Source of the DNA: Arthrobacter sp. 9V
GTDB taxonomy: Bacteria; Actinomycetota; Actinomycetes; Actinomycetales; Micrococcaceae
Direction: 5' to 3'
Length of the DNA stretch: 64,000 nt
Assembly (NCBI RefSeq): GCF_902506065.1
Contig: NZ_LR732912.1
Coordinates: 3,097,388 to 3,161,387, forward strand
Of the stretch, positions 49,553 to 58,440 are shown piece after piece. Numbering within the stretch: position 1 is the stretch's first letter; every line of letters starts with the position of its first letter. The position numbers were made by a program, and so were the translations under genes. The notes under the pieces were generated by a model. It searched no databases, had not been told where the DNA came from, and saw only the letters and a program-made list of their open reading frames with translations.

Positions 49553-50674
49553 TTAGGCGAAAAAGGCTTCGCGGAGCTGCGCTGAGAGCTGGCCGATTTC
49601 TGTGAGGAAGCCATCATGTCCGATTGGTGCCTCAATGACGTGAACCGGCACTTCTCCAGGGAGCGCAGCGGCGAGTTCCCGTGACTGGGTCGGGAAGTAG
49701 AGCCTGTCGCTGTCCACTGCCGCCACGAAAAATTCGGCCGTGGTGCCGGACAATGCCTGTTCCAGCGAGCCGCGCCCCCTGGCGATGTCGTGGGACATCA
49801 GGGCTTCAGTGATGGCGATGTAGCTGTTGGCATCAAAGCGTCGGACCAGTTTGGTGCCCTGGTGGTCCAGATAGCTTTCCACTTGGTAGCGTCCGCGCTC
49901 CCCCAAGACGGCGGCGGCGAGGGGAGTTTCCTGATGTTGGGCTTGCCGGCCAAAGCGAAAGTCCAGTTCCAATGCCGAGCGGTACGTGATGTGGGCGATG
50001 CGCCGGGCCAATGCCAGGCCGTGCTCCGGCGCGGAACCGCCGTAGTAGTCTCCGTTGTTGAAATTCGGATCCTGCCTGATGGCCAGGGTTTGGGCCTGGG
50101 CAAAGGCAATCTGCTCGGCTGTGCTGTAGGCGCCCACCGAAATGACGGCGCAGCGCTTGACCCTGTTGGGGAATGTCACCGCCCATTCAAGGGCGCGCGC
50201 GCCGCCCATGGATCCGCCCAATACAGCGTGCCAGGCATCGATTCCCAGGGCATCGGCGAGGCGGGACTCGGCTTCCGTGCTGTCGCGAAGGGTGACCAAC
50301 GGGAACCGCGAGCCCCAGGGACGTCCGTCCGGTGCTTGTGATGACGGGCCGGTGCTGCCGTAACAACCGCCCACTATGTTGATGGAGATGACGAAGAACC
50401 TATTGGTGTCGATCGTGGCACCTGGCCCAACCAGCTGCTCCCACCAACCTTCTTCGTCCGTGGCTCCGCGGGCTACATGCGTGCTGCCCGTGAGCGCATG
50501 CTGGATGAGCACAGCATTGGAGGCATCGGCGTTCAGCTGCCCCCAGGTCTCGTAAGCAAGGACGACGTCGGGAAGGAAACCACCGGCTTCAAGTTCCAGC
50601 GGCCCGATGCCGGCGTACTTGACGGTTCCGTCTTCTTCTCCGGATTTTGGAAGGGCTGTAGCAGTAATGGTCAT
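49553..50674 (-). CDS. metX: Homoserine O-acetyltransferase
   Basis: 373 residues, alpha/beta-hydrolase fold. Converts homoserine and acetyl-CoA to O-acetylhomoserine for methionine synthesis. Nucleophile Ser in GGSMGGARALEW, Asp in AVDSDRLYFP and His in IGHDGFL; MetX features VLAYETWGQLNA and NVVGGCYGST-like region are present. AAAGGA precedes the ATG ending at 50674. A SAM-IV riboswitch occupies the leader about 15 bases upstream, so methionine/SAM feedback on translation or transcription is expected. Confidence 0.94.
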   Translation of the reverse strand: MTITATALPKSGEEDGTVKYAGIGPLELEAGGFLPDVVLAYETWGQLNADASNAVLIQHALTGSTHVARGATDEEGWWEQLVGPGATIDTNRFFVISINIVGGCYGSTGPSSQAPDGRPWGSRFPLVTLRDSTEAESRLADALGIDAWHAVLGGSMGGARALEWAVTFPNRVKRCAVISVGAYSTAEQIAFAQAQTLAIRQDPNFNNGDYYGGSAPEHGLALARRIAHITYRSALELDFRFGRQAQHQETPLAAAVLGERGRYQVESYLDHQGTKLVRRFDANSYIAITEALMSHDIARGRGSLEQALSGTTAEFFVAAVDSDRLYFPTQSRELAAALPGEVPVHVIEAPIGHDGFLTEIGQLSAQLREAFFA

Positions 50675-50689
50675 TCCTTTGACACCTTA

Positions 50690-50808
50690 ACCTCGCGCTT
50701 GCCCGTCGCCTTGCGTGCGAACAGGCCAGGTCTTCACCCGGGGCACCCCACCGCGGAGGAGGGTTGCCGGCCAGCAAGCCGGGGCTGTGTGCTGGCACTC
50801 ATGACCTA
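50690..50808 (-). ncRNA. SAM-IV riboswitch controlling metX
   Basis: Read on the minus strand, the leader shows the SAM-IV core in order: GGTCATGAGTGCCAGC (complement of 50791-50806), the P3 arm CCCCGGCTTGCTGG, CCGGCAACCCTCC, CGGTGGGGTGCCCCGGGTGA, and a 3' element ending GCAAGCGCGAGG. Its end lies about 15 bases from the metX start, close to the ribosome-binding site. Likely -10 TAGACT is at 50817-50822. The class is limited to actinobacteria. Confidence 0.9.
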
Positions 50809-50904
50809 ATACGAAGAGTCTAGGAAACACAGGGTGGTTATGGCGAAGAATGTGACAACACTGTGACGGTTTTGGGGCTCTTCGTTCACAAACGAGCACC
50901 CTTA

Positions 50905-50943
50905 ACTGCCGCCCGGCGAATAATCGTCGGCGCGGGCGGCAGT
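50905..50943 (-). terminator. Hairpin terminator after metY
   Basis: ACTGCCGCCCG (50905-50915) pairs with 50933-50943; on the minus strand the stem is followed by TTAAGG. It lies 25 bases beyond the metY stop and upstream of the metX promoter. Confidence 0.7.
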
Positions 50944-50968
50944 CAGGTCAGTGCATTAACGCGAGGGA

Positions 50969-52285
50969 TCAGGCGCCCTTGGCGGCCCGGAAGCCGGCCT
51001 CAAGGTCCGCGATGATGTCATCCACGTGTTCGATTCCGACGGACAAGCGCACCAAGCCGGGGTTGACGCCGGCAATGATCTGCTGTTCCGCCGTCAACTG
51101 GCTGTGGGTGGTGGACGCCGGGTGGATGACCAGCGAACGGACGTCACCGATGTTGGCAACATGCGAGTGCAACTCCAGTCCGTCCACGAACCGCTTGCCC
51201 GCTTCCACGCCGCCCTTGATGTTGAAAGCAACGATTGCGCCCGTACCCTTGGGGCCGTACTTCCGCCCGCGGTCGTACCAAGGGCTGGACGGCAGGCCCG
51301 CATAGGCCACCGACTCGACGTCGTCGTGGGCTTCAAGCCACTCAGCCACCTTGGTGGCGTTGGCAACATGGCGCTCCACGCGCAGGCTCAGGGTCTCCAG
51401 GCCCTGGGCAATGAGGAAGGCATTGAACGGGGACACAGCCGAGCCCAGATCGCGGAGAAGCTGGACGCGGGCCTTGAGGATGTAGGACAGGTTGGCACCC
51501 AGGGCGCCGTCCTTGCCCAAGTCCCGGGCGTACACCAGGCCGTTGTAGCTGGGATCCGGGGTGTTGAAGCCGGGGAAGCGCTCCGGGTCCTTGCCGAAAT
51601 CGAAGTTGCCGGAGTCCACAATCACGCCTGCAATTGCGGAACCGTGGCCACCCAGATACTTGGTGGCAGAGTGGACCACAATGTCCGCGCCCCACTCGAT
51701 GGGACGGATGAGGTAGGGCGTTGAGAGGGTGTTGTCCACGATCAGGGGCACGCCTGCCTCGTGGGCCGTGCGTGCGATGCCTTCAATATCCAGCACGTCC
51801 TGGCGGGGATTGGAGACAACCTCGCCGAAGAACAACTTGGTGTTCGGCTGAACGGCGTCACGCCACTGCTCCAGGTTGTCCGGGTCCTGGACAAACGTGA
51901 CAGAGATGCCGAACTTCTTCAGGGTGTGCGCCAGCAGGTTGTAGGTTCCGCCGTAGAGGCTGGGGCTGGCCACGATGTGATCGCCGGCTTCGGCGATGTT
52001 CAGGATGGCGAAGGTCTCAGCCGCTTGGCCGGAGCTGAGCAGGAGAGCCCCGAGCCCACCCTCCAGGCTGGCGACCCGTTGCTCCACGGCGTCCTGCGTA
52101 GGGTTGCCGATGCGCGTGTAGATGGGAGCAAGTTCGGCCAGGGCAAAGCGGTTGGCAGCGCTCTCGGCGCTGGGGAACACGAAAGACGTGGTTTGGTAAA
52201 TCGGGAGCGAGCGCGCTCCGGTGGCGGAATCAGGCTCCTGCCCTGCGTGGATCTGGCGGGTTTCGAAAGACCATCCTTGGGACAT
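50969..52285 (-). CDS. metY: O-acetylhomoserine aminocarboxypropyltransferase/sulfhydrylase
   Basis: 438 residues, PLP-dependent Cys/Met-metabolism enzyme that makes homocysteine from O-acetylhomoserine and sulfide. Motifs: YTRIGNPTQDAVEQRVA, LLSSGQAAETFAI, VDNTLSTPYLIRPIEWGADI and the PLP-lysine region SATKYLGGHG. Start at the ATG ending at 52285 with GGAGA six bases ahead; upstream frames to 52450 have no support. It lies upstream of metX on the same strand but is separated by a terminator and the SAM-IV leader, so the two are controlled separately. Confidence 0.93.
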   Translation of the reverse strand: MSQGWSFETRQIHAGQEPDSATGARSLPIYQTTSFVFPSAESAANRFALAELAPIYTRIGNPTQDAVEQRVASLEGGLGALLLSSGQAAETFAILNIAEAGDHIVASPSLYGGTYNLLAHTLKKFGISVTFVQDPDNLEQWRDAVQPNTKLFFGEVVSNPRQDVLDIEGIARTAHEAGVPLIVDNTLSTPYLIRPIEWGADIVVHSATKYLGGHGSAIAGVIVDSGNFDFGKDPERFPGFNTPDPSYNGLVYARDLGKDGALGANLSYILKARVQLLRDLGSAVSPFNAFLIAQGLETLSLRVERHVANATKVAEWLEAHDDVESVAYAGLPSSPWYDRGRKYGPKGTGAIVAFNIKGGVEAGKRFVDGLELHSHVANIGDVRSLVIHPASTTHSQLTAEQQIIAGVNPGLVRLSVGIEHVDDIIADLEAGFRAAKGA

Positions 52286-52510
52286 GGAGTTCTCCTGTTC
52301 GTGGCGCATGGGTTTGGCAGACAATGTGGTGCAGCCGGGTTGGGGCCAGTCTAGGAAGAGTCCGGAGACTAAGACAGCTTTATGACGTCGGGGGAATCTT
52401 TCGGTCCCTGAACGTCGTTTCATGACGCCCATAGCGAAAGTTGCACACATCCCATGTTGGTTAGGCTTGACTTAGCTGAGACCCCGATCACAAAGTGCCA
52501 AGATGAAGCC

Positions 52511-53149
52511 ATGCGCATGGATCACGTCTCTTACGCCTGTGAACGAGATGGCCTTTTGGCCACTACCGAACGAATTTCCGCGGCATTGGGAGTGGACGCT
52601 GTCCGGGGCGGAGTGCACCCGCGCTTTGGCACCCGGAACATGATCATTCCCCTTGCGGATAACAAGTACCTGGAAGTGGTGGAGGTCCTGGACCACCCCG
52701 CTTCTGACAAAGCACCCTTTGGCCAAGCTGTCCGTGCACGCTCGGCTGCCGGTGGCGGTTGGATGGGCTGGTGCGTCGCCGTTGACGACCTCGCCCCGTT
52801 TGAAGACCGCCTTGGCCGCTCCGCTGTTCCGGGCAACCGCAAGTTCCCCGACGGCCGCGAACTGGTATGGCAGCAGATTGGTATCCTCGGCTTGATCGCC
52901 GATCCCCAGGTGCCCTACCTCCTCAAGTGGGAAGGCGACCCGTCGTTGCACCCGTCCAGGATCTACGAGAGTGACGTCAAGATGTCCAGCCTCACCATTG
53001 CGGGCTCGGCTGAACGTGTCACGGAGTGGTTGGGCGAGCCGGTGGAAAAGCCGCTTGAGGATGTTGCTGTCCAGTGGATGGCCCCGCATGGGACTCCGGG
53101 CATCATGTCAGTAACTTTCGAAACCGCTTCCGGAGCTGTCACCATCTGA
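52511..53149 (+). CDS. Glyoxalase-like domain protein (VOC superfamily, PF13468 type)
   Basis: 212 residues from the ATG at 52511. Begins MRMDHVSYACERDGLL with the metal-ligand His5 expected of vicinal-oxygen-chelate enzymes, followed by GTRNMIIPLADNKYLEVVEVLD. The second half (LLKWEGD, SLTIAGSAERV) gives a second VOC-like module. Substrate unknown. Divergent from metY across 225 bases in which no clear promoter or riboswitch was recognised. Confidence 0.75.
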   Translation: MRMDHVSYACERDGLLATTERISAALGVDAVRGGVHPRFGTRNMIIPLADNKYLEVVEVLDHPASDKAPFGQAVRARSAAGGGWMGWCVAVDDLAPFEDRLGRSAVPGNRKFPDGRELVWQQIGILGLIADPQVPYLLKWEGDPSLHPSRIYESDVKMSSLTIAGSAERVTEWLGEPVEKPLEDVAVQWMAPHGTPGIMSVTFETASGAVTI

Positions 53150-53207
53150 GAAGTTCCATCCATCCGGGCTGGCTCCAACCCTGAGCAGCCGTGTCCGGGC
53201 TAATCTT

Positions 53208-53255
53208 CGGCCGCCATCAGCGGGTGCCAATGACGTCACCCACCGATGGCGGCCG
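53208..53255. terminator. Bidirectional hairpin terminator
   Basis: CGGCCGCCATC (53208-53218) pairs with GATGGCGGCCG (53245-53255); inner GGGTG/CACCC extends the stem. It lies between the convergent glyoxalase-like and CPBP genes. Confidence 0.75.
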
Positions 53256-53275
53256 GATACTTTTAACCACCACTG

Positions 53276-54049
53276 CTAGCCCAGGCCTACTGCCTTGCCG
53301 AACAGGCTGAATCCTACGAACGCCACAATGTCCAGCAGCGCGTGGGCAATGACCAAGGGCATCACGCGCTTGGTTTTTGTGTAGATCCACGCGAAAACCA
53401 AGCCCATCACCACGTTCCCTATGAACGGTCCGAAGCCTTGGTACAAGTGATAGCTTCCGCGCAGGAGAGCACTGACCACGATTGCTGCCGGCGCGCTCCA
53501 CCCGAACTTGCCGAAGCGGTCCAGGAGGTAGCCCACCACGATCACTTCTTCCACTATCGCGTGGCGCATGGCGGAGAGGATGAGCACCGGCACCGTCCAC
53601 CAGTAGGAGTCCAGCCCACTGGGCACAATGGCGGTGGTGATTCCCAAGGCACGGCCGGCGGCGTAGAGCCCGAGTGACGGGATGCCAATCGCAGCAGCCA
53701 GGCCAACACCTTGGAGGAGGTCTTTGCCGGGCCGGGCAAAGTTGAAACCCAGCCGGGCAAATGCTGAGGCGGCCACGCCATCCTTGGCGCCGGGAAGGTA
53801 GGTGGACAGGAAATAGAAAACCAAGGCAACGGGCACCAGCGCGAACACGATGTCCAGAAGTTGATAAGTGAGGTCAAAGTACTCGCGGGTGCTTTGGGAT
53901 CTGTTCAGCGTTGAGGTGGCATCAGCCAAGGGTGCCCGCGACATCTTGTCCAGCAACTGCACCACGGAGTAAACGGCCGACTGGCCCAGGGACAAGCCCA
54001 GCACAATAAGTACTTCGGCTCGCAGACGGCGGCGGGAAGCAAGGAACAT
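53276..54049 (-). CDS. CPBP-family intramembrane protease homologue
   Basis: 257 residues, 6-7 membrane helices. The CPBP (CAAX protease/bacteriocin-immunity) motifs are present: EEVIVVGYLLDR (EE motif, Arg displaced), RGSYHLYQGFG (His motif) and HALLDIVAF (third motif with His and Asp). It may process a membrane protein or protect against a peptide. Its 5' end overlaps the 5' end of the longest frame of the divergent phosphatase, but not its true leaderless start. Confidence 0.85.
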   Translation of the reverse strand: MFLASRRRLRAEVLIVLGLSLGQSAVYSVVQLLDKMSRAPLADATSTLNRSQSTREYFDLTYQLLDIVFALVPVALVFYFLSTYLPGAKDGVAASAFARLGFNFARPGKDLLQGVGLAAAIGIPSLGLYAAGRALGITTAIVPSGLDSYWWTVPVLILSAMRHAIVEEVIVVGYLLDRFGKFGWSAPAAIVVSALLRGSYHLYQGFGPFIGNVVMGLVFAWIYTKTKRVMPLVIAHALLDIVAFVGFSLFGKAVGLG

Positions 54050-54124
54050 GTACCTATCTTGCCCTTACTACCTGCCACTTTGCCGGGAACCGCACACCTT
54101 GCCGGACCACACGTGGGAGCACCC

Positions 54125-54130
54125 TATGCT
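54125..54130 (+). promoter_or_regulatory. -10 box for leaderless histidine-phosphatase gene
   Basis: TATGCT lies 7 bases before the ATG at 54138; no ribosome-binding site intervenes. Confidence 0.55.
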
Positions 54131-54137
54131 TGGTGGG

Positions 54138-54818
54138 ATGGGCGCCCCTGAGAGAATCTTCATGATCCGGCACGGACAGTCGGCCGCTAATGCCGACACC
54201 ACCATCTATAACCGCGTGCCGGACTACCGGATCCCCTTAACGGACCTGGGAGTGGAGCAGGCGCGAATTGCCGGGGAGGACTTGCGCCTAAAGCTCGACG
54301 GAGAGCAAGTGTGCGTCTACGTCTCCCCGTACCTGCGCGCCTACCAAACCCTCGAAGCCATGAACCTTGGCTCATTGGTGGAGAGGGTGATCGAGGAACC
54401 ACGGCTTCGCGAACAGGACTGGGCCAACTTCCAGATCGCCGGGGACATCGAGGACCAGAAAGAATTGCGCAACCTTTACGGCCACTTTTTCTATCGGTTC
54501 CGTGAAGGTGAGTCCGGCTCGGACGTCTATGACCGGGTGTCATCTTTCATGGAGACACTTTATAGGCATTGGCAGAAACCCACCTACGCTCCCAACACGC
54601 TCCTGGTGACGCACGGGTTGACCATGCGCCTGTTCTGCATGCGGTGGTTCCACTGGACGGTGGAATACTTCGAGTCGCTCAACAACCCGGACAACGCCGA
54701 GTTGCGCACACTGGTTAGGAACGACGACGAGCAGTACAGCCTGGATATACCGTTCAGCCAGTGGGTGCCCAGGGAAGTGGACGACTCGGTGCTGCACGCC
54801 CCACGGATGCGTTTCTAG
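54138..54818 (+). CDS. Histidine phosphatase superfamily protein (phosphoglycerate-mutase-like)
   Basis: 226 residues from the leaderless ATG at 54138. The RHG motif IRHGQSAANAD holds the phospho-accepting His, and the second catalytic His is in LLVTHGLTMRL; EQDWANFQ and FRFREGESGSDVYDRV complete the family pattern. A dephosphorylating enzyme on an unknown small molecule. A longer frame from 54048 overlaps the CPBP start and is rejected. Confidence 0.88.
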   Translation: MGAPERIFMIRHGQSAANADTTIYNRVPDYRIPLTDLGVEQARIAGEDLRLKLDGEQVCVYVSPYLRAYQTLEAMNLGSLVERVIEEPRLREQDWANFQIAGDIEDQKELRNLYGHFFYRFREGESGSDVYDRVSSFMETLYRHWQKPTYAPNTLLVTHGLTMRLFCMRWFHWTVEYFESLNNPDNAELRTLVRNDDEQYSLDIPFSQWVPREVDDSVLHAPRMRF

Positions 54819-54834
54819 GTGTCCCTGAACAGCC

Positions 54835-55626
54835 TCAGCCGGCTGGTGCGACGATGACTTCCGTTCCTTTGGCTTCAAACGCAGCTTTGTGTTCGGCGCT
54901 GATACCGGAGTCCGTGATGAGGTGCCTGAAATCGTAGCCTGACATGGCCGCAAAGGAACGGCGGCCCACTTTGGAGGAGTCGGCCACAACGTAGGATTCC
55001 GTGGCCCGGCGTGCCATCACGGTGTTGACCATTGCTTCACCTTCGTCGGTGATGGTGGGTCCAAGATCCGGATCCACCCCGTTAACGCCAATAAAGGCAA
55101 TGTCCAAGGCAACTTTTTGCATGATGACGTCCGTGTAAGGACCCACCAGCTCGTAGGAGCGCGGGTTGAGGATCCCGCCGGTGACCATGATTTTGATGTT
55201 CGGGCGGACCGCCAGCTGCGAGGCGATGTTGATCGCATTGGTCACCACGGTAAGGGTGGGCCGGTTTGAGGGTGCGTTGAGGTCCTCGCGGGTGGACAGC
55301 AGTTGAGCCAGCGCGGTGTTGGTTGTCCCGCCGCTCAGGCCAATGACTGCCCCGGGCCGGATCAACGCCGAAGCGGCCAGGGCAATTTCCTGTTTGGCCT
55401 CAGCATGGTCATCACGGTTGTAACGGCCGGGGAGGTCGTATGCCACGGAACCGGTAGTGGCACCGCCGCGGGTCCGGCTCAGCAACCGCTGCTTGGCCAG
55501 GCTGTCAAGATCCCTGCGTGCCGTGGCAGGGGAGACGCCCAGGCGTGTCACGATGTCCTCGACTTCCACATGGCCGGACTCGGCCAGGAGGTCGAGTATG
55601 GCGGTCAGCCGATCGGTGCGGGTCAT
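54835..55626 (-). CDS. DeoR-family transcriptional repressor (AgaR/GlpR-like)
   Basis: 263 residues. N-terminal DeoR helix-turn-helix (VEVEDIVTRLGVSPATARRDL, cited core LGVSPATARRDL) followed by a sugar-phosphate-binding domain with GLSGGTTNTALA, VTNAINIASQL and ADSSKVGRRSF. Last gene of the amino-sugar operon, 23 bases after the aldolase gene. It probably represses the operon through the paired operators at the agaS promoter and is released by a sugar phosphate. Confidence 0.88.
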   Translation of the reverse strand: MTRTDRLTAILDLLAESGHVEVEDIVTRLGVSPATARRDLDSLAKQRLLSRTRGGATTGSVAYDLPGRYNRDDHAEAKQEIALAASALIRPGAVIGLSGGTTNTALAQLLSTREDLNAPSNRPTLTVVTNAINIASQLAVRPNIKIMVTGGILNPRSYELVGPYTDVIMQKVALDIAFIGVNGVDPDLGPTITDEGEAMVNTVMARRATESYVVADSSKVGRRSFAAMSGYDFRHLITDSGISAEHKAAFEAKGTEVIVAPAG

Positions 55627-55649
55627 GACGAGCCTTTCGCGGGTTCGAG

Positions 55650-56489
55650 CTAATTCGCTTTGGCGAACAGCGTCAGCATACGTGCGGACTCCAGCACAAG
55701 GGCATCCCGGCCGGCCTTGATGTATTTCCGGGAATCCACCACTGCAGGGTTGGCATCGAGATACTCACGGACGGCGCGGGTAAAGAACCCGTTCAAATGT
55801 GTGGATACGTTGATCTTAGTCATACCCGCGCGGATAGCAGCCATGAGCATGTCATCTGTCACACCGGAAGAGCCGTGGAGGACCAGTGGCTTTCCCACCG
55901 TGGTCTTCAGCCTGGTAATGAGGTTCAGGTCCAAGGCGGCATTGCGTTCGGTCATGGCATGGGATGAGCCCACCGCCACGGCGAGTGCGTCCACGCCTGT
56001 TGCCTCGACGAATGCGCTGGCCTCGGCGGGATCTGTTCTGACGCCGGGAGCGTGGGCTCCGTCCTTGCCACCCACTTTTCCGAGCTCCGCTTCAACATAG
56101 ACACCGCGCTCGTGGGCGTAGGTGGCGACCCGTTGTGTGACTTCGACGTTGAATTCGTACGGCAGATGTGCGCCGTCGTACATGACCGAACCGAATCCCA
56201 GGTCCACGGCGGCGAGCGCCAGGTCTTCGGATTCTGCATGGTCCAGGTGGAGCGCGACGGGGACGGCAGCCGAACGGGCAATCGCCAGGGCGGCCGCTGC
56301 AATGGGTTCGAGTCCACCGTGATACTTGGCGCAGTTCTCCGAGATTTGCAGGATCAGCGGAACGCCGGCTGCTTCCGCCCCGGCCACCAGGCCTTCGGCC
56401 GTTTCTATGTGGATGATGTTGAACGCGCCCTGCCCCGTGCCCGCGGCGGCAGCCCTGTCCATGAGTTCGCGTGTATTGACCAGTGTCAC
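55650..56489 (-). CDS. Class II (zinc) aldolase, tagatose/fructose-bisphosphate type
   Basis: 279 residues, GTG start overlapping the stop of the kinase gene (GTGA) with GGAGGAG upstream. Zinc-binding HLDHAES, ELGKVGGKDG, the substrate loop VGSSHAM, LHGSSGVTDD and INVSTHLN are those of KbaY/GatY-like enzymes, which cleave tagatose-1,6-bisphosphate to dihydroxyacetone phosphate and glyceraldehyde 3-phosphate. The cluster context favours tagatose over fructose bisphosphate. Confidence 0.87.
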   Translation of the reverse strand: MTLVNTRELMDRAAAAGTGQGAFNIIHIETAEGLVAGAEAAGVPLILQISENCAKYHGGLEPIAAAALAIARSAAVPVALHLDHAESEDLALAAVDLGFGSVMYDGAHLPYEFNVEVTQRVATYAHERGVYVEAELGKVGGKDGAHAPGVRTDPAEASAFVEATGVDALAVAVGSSHAMTERNAALDLNLITRLKTTVGKPLVLHGSSGVTDDMLMAAIRAGMTKINVSTHLNGFFTRAVREYLDANPAVVDSRKYIKAGRDALVLESARMLTLFAKAN

Positions 56490-57454
56490 CGGGTCTCCTC
56501 CCATGCCACGATCAATGTGTCCTGAAGCTCCTGGTAACGCGGCGAGATTTCACCTGCGGCCGGCATGAGCACAGCTGCTGCAGACCACGCGGTGGCCCGG
56601 CGAAGAATCTCCCGCGGCTCGGTGATGCCTTCGGCGAGTGCGACGGCGGCAGCCGCCACACCGGCGTCGCCCGCCCCTGTGGGGTTGCCGCTGAGCGCTT
56701 CGGGCAGGCGTGCGCTCCAGTAACCGCCCGGGGCGGCGTGGTCGAAGGCGAGCATGCCGTCCGCGCCGGCGCTGACCAGGACGGTGCGGGCACCCATGTC
56801 GATCAGCGCGAGGGCGGCCGCTTCAAGGCTGGACTCCCCCGTCGCCTCGGCGAGCTCGTGATGGTTCGGCTTGAGGATGTCGGCGCCGGCTTTGGCTGCG
56901 GCGATGATTCCGGGGCCGGAGGTGTCGATGATGGCCGGGATGCCGGCGTCGTGAGCCAGGCGTACCAGTTCCGGATAAAAGTCCGCGGGCGCGCCCGGCG
57001 GTAGACTTCCCGAACCCACCAGCACGGAGGCTTGCAGGTTCCGGTTTCCGCTCACGGCCTCAACCACGGCCATCCGGAGGGAGCGCCAGTCGTCCGGCAG
57101 AAGTGCTTGGCCCTCTTCATTGAAGATGGACGTTTCCCCCGCAACGGTGTCCACCAGGGCGATGCTGCGCCGGGTCTCGGCCGCGACTCCCACCAGCGTG
57201 TGCGGCACGCCGCTGGTCCATAGTTCGGCCGCCAAGGTCTGCCCTGCCGCACCGCCGGTGGGGGCAATGGCGAGCACGGGGTAGCCGAGTTGGTGGGTGA
57301 CCCGGGCTACGTTGATGCCCTTACCGCCGGCCCGGCTCAAGGGCGTTGGCACTCGGTGGCTTGAACCCTCGGTGATCCCGTGGACGGTGTAGGTCATGTC
57401 AATTGCAGGGTTGGCAGTGACGGTGATGATGCGGTTCACATCGGCTCGCTTCAA
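56486..57454 (-). CDS. PfkB-family kinase (tagatose-6-phosphate or fructose-1-phosphate kinase)
   Basis: 322 residues, TTG start overlapping the upstream stop (TTGA), with GGGAGG at the right spacing. PfkB signatures: VTANPAIDMTY, GGKGINVARV, SGSLPPG and the catalytic NPTGAGDAGVAA, in which Asp of GAGD is the base. Phosphorylates a keto-sugar phosphate before the adjacent aldolase. In this setting tagatose-6-phosphate kinase is the best guess. Confidence 0.86.
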   Translation of the reverse strand: MKRADVNRIITVTANPAIDMTYTVHGITEGSSHRVPTPLSRAGGKGINVARVTHQLGYPVLAIAPTGGAAGQTLAAELWTSGVPHTLVGVAAETRRSIALVDTVAGETSIFNEEGQALLPDDWRSLRMAVVEAVSGNRNLQASVLVGSGSLPPGAPADFYPELVRLAHDAGIPAIIDTSGPGIIAAAKAGADILKPNHHELAEATGESSLEAAALALIDMGARTVLVSAGADGMLAFDHAAPGGYWSARLPEALSGNPTGAGDAGVAAAAVALAEGITEPREILRRATAWSAAAVLMPAAGEISPRYQELQDTLIVAWEETR

Positions 57455-58431
57455 GGTGTGCCTCCCAATCGTGTTTCTTCCAGTCGTGTTTCTTCCGGTC
57501 GTGCGGCTTCCAGAAGTGCCCGGGCGTTCAGGGCCGCGCCCAGCAACCCGGCGTCCTGTCCCAACTGGGCACGGATGAGTTGGGGCCTGCGCTGGAAGTC
57601 CAGCATTCCGTCAACACGTTTACGCAGCGGCTCAAGCAGATCGTCTCCGGCTTCAGCGAGGCCTCCGCCCAGTACCACGGCTTCAGTTCCGATGATGTTC
57701 ACGCATTGGCAGATGGTGAACGCCAGGGCATCAACGGCGTCAGCCCAGATCCTGGCAGCGATTGAATCCCCTGCGCTCGCCCGCAGAAGAACGCCGCGCG
57801 CACCGTCAACCCTGTTTCCCGAAGCCCTGTGATACCGCTTGGCAATGGCTCCGGCTGAGCCTACTGCTTCCAAAATGGTGGAGCCGGTGGTGCCGTGTCC
57901 GGCGTCGGGGTCCGGAACCTGGGCGTGGCCCAGTTCGCCGGCGAAACCGCCGGCGGTAACAGCCTTGCCGCCTGAGAACACAGCTGCGGCAATGCCGGTT
58001 CCCACCACCATCACCACAACGTCCCTGTACTCTTTGGACCCCCCGAAGCTGTGCTCCACGGCGGCAGCGGAACGGACATCGTGATCAAAGGCAACGGGGA
58101 TGCCCAGCCGCTTTTCAGCCTCTGCGGTGAACGGGAAGTTACGCCACCCGAGGTTGGCGGAGTAGACGCCCACTCCTGCCACTGAGTCAACGATTCCGGG
58201 GACGATGATTCCCGCCGCTTTGGCAGGGGCCTGAGGGAACTCCGAGGCCAACTCGTCTTTCAGTTCAGCGAGCCTGTCAAGAACAGCTTCGCCCGGGCGG
58301 GCCGGGTCCAACGGCGTGGGGACGCGGCGCATGCCCAGGACGGCCCCCCTTGCATCCACCAAACCAGCCTTGATGTCTGTACCGCCAACATCGAAGGAAA
58401 GGACCGCTGATTCCGCGGATCCGAGAACCAT
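57451..58431 (-). CDS. ROK-family sugar kinase
   Basis: 326 residues. ATP loop FDVGGTDIKAGLVDA at the N terminus, second signature VMVVGTGIAAAVFSGG and the ROK HDVRSAA region. The usual zinc site of ROK kinases (GxxCxCGxxGCxE) is replaced by GHGTTGSTILEAVGS, so no zinc cysteines remain. The C-terminal end holds LEETR twice, from a 15-base DNA repeat around 57471-57500. Nine bases after the SIS gene; probably phosphorylates galactosamine, N-acetylgalactosamine or a related sugar. Confidence 0.85.
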   Translation of the reverse strand: MVLGSAESAVLSFDVGGTDIKAGLVDARGAVLGMRRVPTPLDPARPGEAVLDRLAELKDELASEFPQAPAKAAGIIVPGIVDSVAGVGVYSANLGWRNFPFTAEAEKRLGIPVAFDHDVRSAAAVEHSFGGSKEYRDVVVMVVGTGIAAAVFSGGKAVTAGGFAGELGHAQVPDPDAGHGTTGSTILEAVGSAGAIAKRYHRASGNRVDGARGVLLRASAGDSIAARIWADAVDALAFTICQCVNIIGTEAVVLGGGLAEAGDDLLEPLRKRVDGMLDFQRRPQLIRAQLGQDAGLLGAALNARALLEAARPEETRLEETRLGGTP

Positions 58432-58440
58432 GATCGGTGC

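Noticed and set aside
52384..52416. Short GACGT/ACGTC hairpin between metY and the glyoxalase-like gene, considered as a riboswitch
   Set aside because: Only five pairs are certain and no SAM-type core is present; it could be chance.
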